This document shows, piece after piece, positions 5,701-10,597 of a DNA stretch of 10,597 nt. The notes beneath the pieces were generated by a model, which made no database searches, was not told the DNA's origin, and saw only the letters and a list, made by a program, of their open reading frames with translations. The DNA is taken from NCBI GenBank assembly GCA_900539505.1, contig UQCL01000066.1, forward strand, positions 1 through 10,597. Direction: 5' to 3'. Numbering within the stretch: position 1 is the stretch's first letter; the number at the start of each line of letters is the position of its first letter. Source of the DNA: an uncultured Campylobacter sp. GTDB taxonomy: Bacteria > Campylobacterota > Campylobacteria > Campylobacterales > Campylobacteraceae. Both the position numbers and the translations under genes were made by a program.

Positions 5701-6687
5701 ATGCTAAGTGCGCCCGTTTTACGCAAGCTAAAATCGGGGCGAAATTTGCTTGCATTTTCGCACGGCGTCGATAGTACGGCGCTTTTTTACCTTTTGGACG
5801 AGGCTGGCGTGAAATTTGACCTTGCGATCGTGGATTATAACGTCCGTGCGCAAAGCAAGGACGAGGTCGCGTCAGCACGAGACTTGGCGGCTAAATTTAA
5901 CAAACGAATCTACGTAAAAAACGTGCATCTGGGCGAGTCAAATTTCGAGCACGAGGCGCGTGCGGTCAGATACGATTTTTTCGCCGAGATTTGCCGCGAG
6001 CATGGATATGAAAATTTGATCTTAGCGCATCAGTTTGACGATAAATTCGAGTGGTTTTTGATGCAGCTAGGACGCGGCGCTGGGCTTAGCGAGCTACTTG
6101 GCATGCAAGAGCTAGAAATTCGCGAGGACTACGCGGTCATTCGTCCGCTTCTGGGCGTGCGAAAGTGCGAGCTAGAGCGGTTTTTGCGTGAGCGAAACCT
6201 AAAATACTTCACCGACGAGACAAATTTAACGGAGCAGTTTAAACGCGGATTTATTCGCGCGAAATTTAGCGAGCCTTTTTTGGACGAATACTTTAGCGGC
6301 GTGAAAAAAAGCTTTGAGTTTTTGGCGACTGATGCGTTAAATTTATCTCCCGAGATTTCTAATCCATCTCCAAAAATTTATCTCATAAAACGCGGCCGGG
6401 GCGAACTTCGCGGCGTCGATCAGGCGTGTAAGAGGCTAGGGCTCGTGCTAAGCTCGGCGCAGCGAAACGAATGCGCGCGCTGCCTAGAAAACGGCGCAGG
6501 CTGCGTGCTAGGCGGCAAGGTAGCCGTGGGTGCGGGCAAAAATTTTATTTTTGTGACGCCATATATCAAAGCCGCGATGGACAAGAAATTTAAAGAAGCG
6601 TGCAGACGGCTTGCTATTCCACCGATAAACCGCGGATTTTTATTTGTTTCGGGCGCGGATCTTGCGCTATTTGAGGAGATTTTATGA
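5701..6687 (+). CDS. tilS: tRNA(Ile)-lysidine synthase
   Basis: TilS uses ATP to attach lysine to C34 of the CAU-anticodon tRNA-Ile. This switches its codon from AUG to AUA and its charging from Met to Ile; it is normally essential. The PP-loop ATPase motif is at residues 20-25, here SHGVDS instead of the usual SGGxDS. Further motifs are VDYNVR (45-50, usually VDHGLR), AHQFDD (109-114), LGRGAGLSELLGM (123-135) and RPLLGVRKCELERFL. The 328-residue length is the short form: the N-terminal catalytic domain plus a small C-terminal part, without the long C-terminal domains of E. coli TilS (432 residues). The start is ATG 5701 with AAGG six bases upstream, inside the end of rimO. The end overlaps the next gene in an ATGA junction. 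The gene is densely sprinkled with AAATTT (see findings). Confidence 0.95.
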   Translation: MLSAPVLRKLKSGRNLLAFSHGVDSTALFYLLDEAGVKFDLAIVDYNVRAQSKDEVASARDLAAKFNKRIYVKNVHLGESNFEHEARAVRYDFFAEICREHGYENLILAHQFDDKFEWFLMQLGRGAGLSELLGMQELEIREDYAVIRPLLGVRKCELERFLRERNLKYFTDETNLTEQFKRGFIRAKFSEPFLDEYFSGVKKSFEFLATDALNLSPEISNPSPKIYLIKRGRGELRGVDQACKRLGLVLSSAQRNECARCLENGAGCVLGGKVAVGAGKNFIFVTPYIKAAMDKKFKEACRRLAIPPINRGFLFVSGADLALFEEIL

Positions 6688-7340
6688 GCGTTTATTTTAC
6701 CTCCGATCTGCACTTCGGCCACGAGCTGGTGCTGAAAAAATACCCGAATTTTAGAAAAGGCGCAAACGTAGCCGAGATGGATGAAAATCTCATCGCCGCT
6801 TGGAATGCGCTCGTTACGCCCGAGGATCTCGTCTATAATCTCGGCGACGTCTCCTTTCACAAGGATTTTGCGCACACTTGCGAGTTACTTCGCAGACTAA
6901 ACGGGCGACATTTTTTGGTGCTCGGTAACCACGACGGGCGCATCGCCGCGATGAAAAATGAGCTGCTAAACGGACGCAAGGCGGACGGTAATTTTATGTT
7001 TGAGCAGATCGTGGGATATGCCTTTGTGCGCCTATCGCATAAGAGAGCGGCTCTGTCTCACTACCCGATGATCGAGTGGGCAAACTGCCATTATGGCGCG
7101 CTGATGCTCTACGGTCACCTGCACGCAGATATGGCTGAAGTTTCGGGCAGGGCGCTAAACGTGGGCTTTGATCTGCACGGCAAAATTTTAAGCGAAGACG
7201 AGGTATGGTCGTATCTGAAAGATATCCCGCCCAAGGCCCATCACGCAAGCGAGCTAGAGGGCATTAGCGAAAGCGACGACGTGGAGCAAAGGCGGGCTTT
7301 GATAGAAAATTTTTTACGCAAAATTAATCGGGATTCGTGA
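6684..7340 (+). CDS. Calcineurin-like metallophosphoesterase
   Basis: This 218-residue cytosolic hydrolase has a complete set of metal-binding motifs: SDLHFGH (D8, H10), GDVSFH (D55), GNHD (N82, H83), SHYP (H126) and GHLH (H145, H147). These place it in the PF00149 superfamily with a two-metal centre. The substrate cannot be read from the sequence; relatives act on phosphodiesters or phosphomonoesters of nucleotides and other small molecules. The last 45 residues are charged and probably helical. The start is ATG 6684, with GAGGAG at 6673-6678, and it overlaps the tilS stop in an ATGA junction, so its translation is tied to that of tilS. It is the last confident gene of the panC operon. A role in tRNA or nucleotide metabolism is suggested only by its neighbours. 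Confidence 0.93.
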   Translation: MSVYFTSDLHFGHELVLKKYPNFRKGANVAEMDENLIAAWNALVTPEDLVYNLGDVSFHKDFAHTCELLRRLNGRHFLVLGNHDGRIAAMKNELLNGRKADGNFMFEQIVGYAFVRLSHKRAALSHYPMIEWANCHYGALMLYGHLHADMAEVSGRALNVGFDLHGKILSEDEVWSYLKDIPPKAHHASELEGISESDDVEQRRALIENFLRKINRDS

Positions 7341-7537
7341 AAAAGATAAAATTTACGGCGCAAGACGGGCTCTTTAGGGCAAATGAGCTTAAATTTAAAA
7401 GCAAACCGTCTAAATACGGATTGATTTTACCCAGTCAAAATTCCATTATGCAACGCGAGATAAATTTAACAAAACGTAACCGCGAACAAGCAACTAAATC
7501 GTATCAAGCAAGCGCAATTGCAAAGATAAAATTTTAA
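7337..7537 (+). CDS. Doubtful 66-residue basic ORF after the phosphoesterase gene
   Basis: GTG at 7337 overlaps the phosphoesterase stop codon (GTGA). The product is Lys-rich with no recognisable domain (MKKIKFTAQDGLF and later LTKRNREQATKSYQ), and it ends in IAKIKF within an AATTTTAAAATT palindrome. No good ribosome binding site precedes the GTG. The overlap and the absence of stops over 66 codons favour a gene. The composition, dominated by AAATTT-type motifs, favours an open stretch of intergenic DNA. If it is not a gene, 7341-7570 is a 230-base convergent intergenic region in which I see only that palindrome. Confidence 0.25.
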   Translation: MKKIKFTAQDGLFRANELKFKSKPSKYGLILPSQNSIMQREINLTKRNREQATKSYQASAIAKIKF

Positions 7538-7541
7538 AATT
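7530..7541. repeat. Palindrome AATTTTAAAATT at the second convergent junction
   Basis: This 12-base perfect palindrome lies between the end of the rightward panC operon and the end of the leftward gene at 7571-8326. The identical 12-mer occurs at 624-635, also between tail-to-tail genes. It may contribute to bidirectional termination, though it has no GC stem. Confidence 0.4.
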
Positions 7542-7570
7542 CTGCCTAGGTGCGGAGCGAAAAATTTGAT

Positions 7571-8326
7571 CTAGCGGGCTTCCAGCATCGTGATTTTGTT
7601 GATGTAATCGGCGAAATTTAGATTTATCAGATTTGTTTTGATGAAGATGCGTGTGAAAATCACATAGCCGATCTCGTTGCTAAGCGTGCCATCTGAGTAG
7701 ATGAAAACATTAGTGAGAAACTCGCTATTTTCGGATTTATAGAAGGTTTCGATCTGAAAATTTAAAAGCTCGTAAAATAGCTCGTCCGCATCGCTCATCG
7801 CCGCCTGCATCTCCTCGTCGATACGCATTATATCGGCGTAGAGCACGCGTTCTTGGTTGGCGACGACGAAACATGCGCGGTTATTAAATTTCAGCGCGAA
7901 CATCGCCATATTTTCAAAATCGCTTTGATTTTTTAGCAAGAAGTATAAAATTTTAAATAAACTAGCGTGCGAGCTAAATTCTATTCCAAAAGTCTCATCC
8001 GCCGCCTGTGCACTTGCGCGAGGAAATTCCACGATGAAGCTATCATCGACTTTTTGATAAATGCTATTTTCTTTAATCATATAATCCTCGTTAAAATACA
8101 CTCTTTGATTTTCGTCGTCTATCAGCACGCAAGAGATTAAATTTTTATCACTCAGATCCGCAAAGCCCGCCAGCGAGGTAGCCAGATCATTTTCTTGCGC
8201 TATAGGAAAGCGATCGGATTTCTCATCCAAAATTCTTTTGCCAAAGCCCAATTTTCTATAAAAAAACTCGCATGCGTCGGCACTTTTAGCGACGCCGAGG
8301 AATGATTTTGCCTTAAATAGTGCCAT
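7571..8326 (-). CDS. Uncharacterised 251-residue cytoplasmic protein
   Basis: I do not recognise a characterised family. The protein has no signal peptide or membrane helix and begins with MALFKAKSFLGVAKS. It alternates strands and helices: SCVLIDDENQRVYFNEDY near 64-81, a helical middle (SHASLFKILYFLLKNQSDFE), RACFVVANQERVLYADI near 149-165, and a C-terminal FLTNVFIYSDGTLSNEIGYV. The last segment loosely recalls the glycine-rich strand-turn of actin-like PilM/GspL/FtsA folds, but the glycines are mostly missing, so this is only a suggestion. The start is ATG 8326, with AGGAG about five bases upstream, and it has its own -10 (TATAAT at 8346-8351). It lies downstream of the acyltransferase and miaB on the same strand; I recall an unknown protein in a similar place in other Campylobacterota. 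Confidence 0.8.
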   Translation of the reverse strand: MALFKAKSFLGVAKSADACEFFYRKLGFGKRILDEKSDRFPIAQENDLATSLAGFADLSDKNLISCVLIDDENQRVYFNEDYMIKENSIYQKVDDSFIVEFPRASAQAADETFGIEFSSHASLFKILYFLLKNQSDFENMAMFALKFNNRACFVVANQERVLYADIMRIDEEMQAAMSDADELFYELLNFQIETFYKSENSEFLTNVFIYSDGTLSNEIGYVIFTRIFIKTNLINLNFADYINKITMLEAR

Positions 8327-8345
8327 TTTTTCTCCTAAAATTGCA

Positions 8346-8351
8346 ATTATA
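8346..8351 (-). promoter_or_regulatory. -10 promoter element for the gene at 7571-8326
   Basis: The minus strand reads TATAAT at 8351-8346, inside the 46-base gap after the acyltransferase gene. The expected transcript start near 8339 leaves a leader of about 13 bases containing the AGGAG. A TTGAAA lies upstream at 8366-8371, but the 14-base spacing is too short for a normal -35. Confidence 0.55.
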
Positions 8352-8372
8352 CCGAAACACTATTATTTCAAA

Positions 8373-9026
8373 CTAAAATTTAATGTCCTGCTCGGCGCTT
8401 GCAAAAAGCAGTTGCCTGATCGCCTCTTTACCCGCATCAAGGTCAAGCCCTGCTAAGCTTAGCGGTGCGCTGAGGCTATAATTTATGCGCGAAAACGGCT
8501 TTGGTAATACCATCTCGTCCCAGCTACGAAATTTCCAAAAACTGCTCGCTTCGTAATTTAGCGCGTAAATGTCTAAGTTTAGCCGCTGCGCAAGGATCAC
8601 GGCGCCATCGGCAACGCTGTGAAGTGGGCCGCGCGGACCGTCGGGAGTGATGATGACGTCGGTACCGTTTTTTATCTCTTTGATCGCGCCCATAAGCGCG
8701 CGCGCTCCGCCTTTGAAACTGCTGCCGCGGATCGCACCGATGCCAAAATGCGAGATCACGCGCGTAATTATCTCGCCGTCTTTGTGATCTGAGATGATGA
8801 CCTTAGCGCGCCTCTTGCTGCCGAAATCCCGCAGCCACCAGCGTCTATATGCAAAGCTCATCATCGCTAATCTTCCATGCCAAAACACGACGATGCAGGG
8901 CTTTTCGGGCAGCTTTGTGGGGGTAAATTTAACCCTGCACGTTAAAAAAATGCACCAAATCAGGATAAAAATGAGATATTCGGCGATGCGGAAAAACAGC
9001 CGCTTTTTAAGCGATAACTTTTCCAT
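8373..9026 (-). CDS. DUF374 lysophospholipid-acyltransferase-family membrane protein
   Basis: This 217-residue protein belongs to the PlsC-like acyltransferase superfamily, which moves acyl chains onto lipid hydroxyls at the inner membrane. One N-terminal membrane helix (IAEYLIFILIWCIFLTC, about 14-30) anchors it. Signatures are FWHGRLAM with H50, SDHKDGEII (79-87), GSSFKGGARAL (101-111) and ITPDGPRGP (126-134), the DUF374 pattern. The HGR arrangement differs from the HX4D box of PlsC. The natural acceptor is unknown, with lipid A-like or lysophospholipid substrates as possibilities. The start is taken at ATG 9026, which lies inside the last codons of miaB (20-base overlap); GTG 9056 would add ten residues without a better ribosome binding site. 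The acyltransferase-after-miaB order matches HP0269-HP0270 of H. pylori as I recall it. Confidence 0.88.
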   Translation of the reverse strand: MEKLSLKKRLFFRIAEYLIFILIWCIFLTCRVKFTPTKLPEKPCIVVFWHGRLAMMSFAYRRWWLRDFGSKRRAKVIISDHKDGEIITRVISHFGIGAIRGSSFKGGARALMGAIKEIKNGTDVIITPDGPRGPLHSVADGAVILAQRLNLDIYALNYEASSFWKFRSWDEMVLPKPFSRINYSLSAPLSLAGLDLDAGKEAIRQLLFASAEQDIKF

Positions 9027-10302
9027 AAAGCGCCATTCTGGCGGTCTTTTCGACACGTACTCTGCGCGTTTTGCCTAACAGCTCCTCGCCGCCTTGCGCG
9101 CAGATTAGAAAATTTGAAAAGCTTCTACCACACGCAGTGCCGCTCTCTCGCAGCTCCTCGAAATACACGTCGAAAATTTTATCTTTTTGCGCCCCTGCGA
9201 TCTCGTCTAAAATTTTAGCGTGAGCTCTTTGCAGCCTGCTTAATCTTTCGCTTGAAATTTCATCATCAAGCGGCTTTAAGCTTGCCGCCGGCGTGAGCGG
9301 TCTCGGGCTAAATTTAAACGAAAAAACCTGCTCGAATCTCACCGCTTCTAACACCTCCATCGTCTCAGCAAAATCATCCTCGCTCTCGCTCGGATAGCCC
9401 ACGATGATGTCGGTGCTAATCGCCACGCCCGGGCAACTTTGGCGTAGCTTAAGCGCGCGGTCTAGATACCACTGCTTGGTATATCCGCGCTTCATATCGC
9501 GCAAAACCTTGCTAGAGCCGCTTTGCAGCGGCATATGCATCGATTTGCAAATTTTAGGATTATTGCAAAAAACGTCCAAAAATTTATCGTCCATATGCAG
9601 CGGATGCGGGCTAGTAAAGCGGATGCGCTTGATGCCCTCTATCTTGCTAAGCCGCATGAGCAGGTCGCTGAAGTCGATTTTTTCGTGGGCATTAGAAAAG
9701 CGCTTGCCGTAATTATTGACGTTTTGGCCGAGCAAAAATATCTCTTTGGCGCCGCGAGCAGCGGATCTTTCAGCTTCGCGCAAGATGATTTGAGCGGGGA
9801 TTGAAATTTCATCGCCTCTAGTCTGCGGCACGATGCAGTAGGAGCACTTTTTGTCGCAGCCGATCATTATGTTTATGAAGGATTTATATGGCGAGCTCGC
9901 AAAATCGCCGAAGGCAAACTCGCTCTCGTCGTAGTTTATGTCCGTGCTGATAAATTTTGGCGTACGTACGGCTTGCGAAATTTTAGATACGTTTCTAGCA
10001 CCCAGTACGAAATCCACGAATGGCGCGCGTTTAAAAATCTCTCCGCCCAGATGGCTTGCGGTACAGCCGCAAACGCCGATTTTAGAGCCTCTTTTTCGCG
10101 CTTTATCGAATGCTCCGATCTCGCTGAAGAGCTTATGCACGGGCTTTTCGCGCACGGAGCATGTGTTTATTAAGATCAGATCCGCGATATTTACGTCGTC
10201 GGTAATCTCGTAATCTTGCTCTTTTAGCTGCGCGATAATATGCTCGCTATCGCGCACGTTCATCGCGCAACCTAGGGTCTGGATGAAGAGGAGTTTGCTC
10301 AA
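9007..10302 (-). CDS. miaB: tRNA-2-methylthio-N6-dimethylallyladenosine synthase
   Basis: MiaB converts i6A37 to ms2i6A37 in tRNAs reading UNN codons, stabilising codon pairing. It is a radical-SAM enzyme with two 4Fe-4S clusters. The 431 residues contain the N-terminal cluster Cys 12 (TLGCAMNVRDSE), 48 (NTCSVREK) and 80 (VCGC), and the radical-SAM triad C149-C153-C156 (IGCDKKCSYCIVPQTRG). The PQTRGDEIS and LLGQNVNNYG segments separate MiaB from RimO, and the tail is a TRAM domain. The start is TTG 10302, the only start that retains the first Cys motif. It is preceded by GAGGTG (10311-10316) and overlaps the upstream stop codon as TTGA. The 3' end overlaps the acyltransferase gene by 20 bases. 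The dimethylallyl donor enzyme MiaA, needed to make its substrate, is not in this window. Confidence 0.97.
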   Translation of the reverse strand: MSKLLFIQTLGCAMNVRDSEHIIAQLKEQDYEITDDVNIADLILINTCSVREKPVHKLFSEIGAFDKARKRGSKIGVCGCTASHLGGEIFKRAPFVDFVLGARNVSKISQAVRTPKFISTDINYDESEFAFGDFASSPYKSFINIMIGCDKKCSYCIVPQTRGDEISIPAQIILREAERSAARGAKEIFLLGQNVNNYGKRFSNAHEKIDFSDLLMRLSKIEGIKRIRFTSPHPLHMDDKFLDVFCNNPKICKSMHMPLQSGSSKVLRDMKRGYTKQWYLDRALKLRQSCPGVAISTDIIVGYPSESEDDFAETMEVLEAVRFEQVFSFKFSPRPLTPAASLKPLDDEISSERLSRLQRAHAKILDEIAGAQKDKIFDVYFEELRESGTACGRSFSNFLICAQGGEELLGKTRRVRVEKTARMALYGKVIA

Positions 10303-10541
10303 AGGATATGCACCTCGTACATATACTCGTTTTCGTTCAGCCCGTATCGCACTATGCGCTGATACACGCTAAAACCCTTAGTATCGAAAAAATCCACCAA
10401 AGCGGCTAAATCTTTTTGAGAATTTTCTCTATCCAGATAAAATATTTTCTGTCCGCTCTTTTCTACTTGGGCTTGTAAATCCTCGATCTTAACGCTTTTT
10501 GGCTTAGAGGCGAGCTCCGTTCTGGCAAGTTTTAGCTGCAT
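10299..10541 (-). CDS. HP0268-family small protein (putative nuclease)
   Basis: This 80-residue protein matches the H. pylori HP0268 family as I remember it in length, in the charged first third (KSVKIEDLQAQ), in the central IFYLDRENSQKDLAALVDFF, and in the ending YEVHIL. HP0268 has been reported as a small nuclease with DNA-nicking and RNase activity; extending that here is inference. Its position directly upstream of miaB, with a TTGA overlap, matches HP0268-HP0269. The ATG at 10541 lies five bases from the adapter, so the ribosome binding site is cut off and an upstream start cannot be excluded. The family length of 80 nevertheless argues that the gene is complete. Confidence 0.8.
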   Translation of the reverse strand: MQLKLARTELASKPKSVKIEDLQAQVEKSGQKIFYLDRENSQKDLAALVDFFDTKGFSVYQRIVRYGLNENEYMYEVHIL

Positions 10542-10546
10542 GATCT

Positions 10547-10597
10547 CTGTCTCTTATACACATCTCCGAGCCCACGAGACTACGCTGCATCTCGTAT
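10547..10597 (-). other. Nextera read-2 adapter, i7 index and P7 end; not genomic
   Basis: Bases 10547-10580 are the reverse complement of the Nextera read-2 adapter, starting with the mosaic end CTGTCTCTTATACACATCT at 10547-10565. Bases 10581-10588 (TACGCTGC) are the 8-base i7 index; from memory this is index N721 of the Nextera XT v2 set. ATCTCGTAT at 10589-10597 is the start of the P7 flow-cell sequence. Genomic sequence ends at about 10546. Confidence 0.98.

Noticed and set aside
6420..6875. 151-residue minus-strand ORF across the tilS/phosphoesterase junction
   Set aside because: It is antisense to two genes with full motifs; its later part reads as low-complexity Pro/Ser/Ala/Arg.
9404..10213. 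Plus-strand open frames opposite miaB
   Set aside because: They are shadows of the miaB coding frame with no independent support.
9007..10302. miaB and rimO as a recent duplication
   Set aside because: They are ancient paralogous families, each with its own signature sequences and universal distribution, not a local duplication.
1..10597. Terminal inverted repeats suggesting a transposon or linear replicon
   Set aside because: The repeats are Nextera adapter with an index and P7 sequence, so they are artificial.

Overview
The window is a 10.6 kb assembly contig from a member of the Campylobacterota, most likely a moderate-GC Campylobacter. The evidence is the gene content, very frequent AAATTT/GAATTT motifs, -10-only promoters, and gene orders I recall from relatives: tilS-rimO-prfB of C. 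jejuni, and HP0268-miaB-acyltransferase of H. pylori. I cannot name the species. Both outermost ends (1-41 and 10547-10597) are Illumina Nextera adapter, not genome, so the usable genomic interval is about 42-10546 and the gene at each edge needs care.

Layout. 42-533 (+) holds a small membrane protein that appears split by a frameshift, followed by a tiny ORF with a good ribosome binding site. 534-649 is a convergent junction with two inverted repeats. 650-2550 (-) is a compact operon: prfB (RF2, TTG start, no programmed frameshift), a small unknown protein, and a Cys-rich Sel1-repeat lipoprotein. 2609-3404 (-) is a three-gene membrane operon with TAATG and ATGA junctions: a YqjD/ElaB-like protein, a two-helix membrane protein, and a small charged protein. 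3405-3569 is a divergent promoter region. 3570-7340 (+) is a tight operon: panC, rimO, tilS and a calcineurin-like phosphoesterase; a doubtful 66-codon ORF follows. 7571-8326 (-) is an unrecognised protein with its own promoter. 8373-10541 (-) is another tight operon: HP0268-family protein, miaB and a DUF374 acyltransferase.

The unifying theme is translation. RF2 (termination), RimO (uS12 methylthiolation), TilS (lysidine in tRNA-Ile), MiaB (ms2i6A in tRNA) and a YqjD-like protein (a family with ribosome-binding members) lie together, alongside a vitamin B5 enzyme and a membrane-lipid acyltransferase. Most genes are housekeeping and I see no clear novel defence or mobile system. The points most worth a second look are the adapter ends, the split ORF at 53-471, the small unknown proteins, the strong RAATTY enrichment, and a shared palindrome at both convergent junctions.
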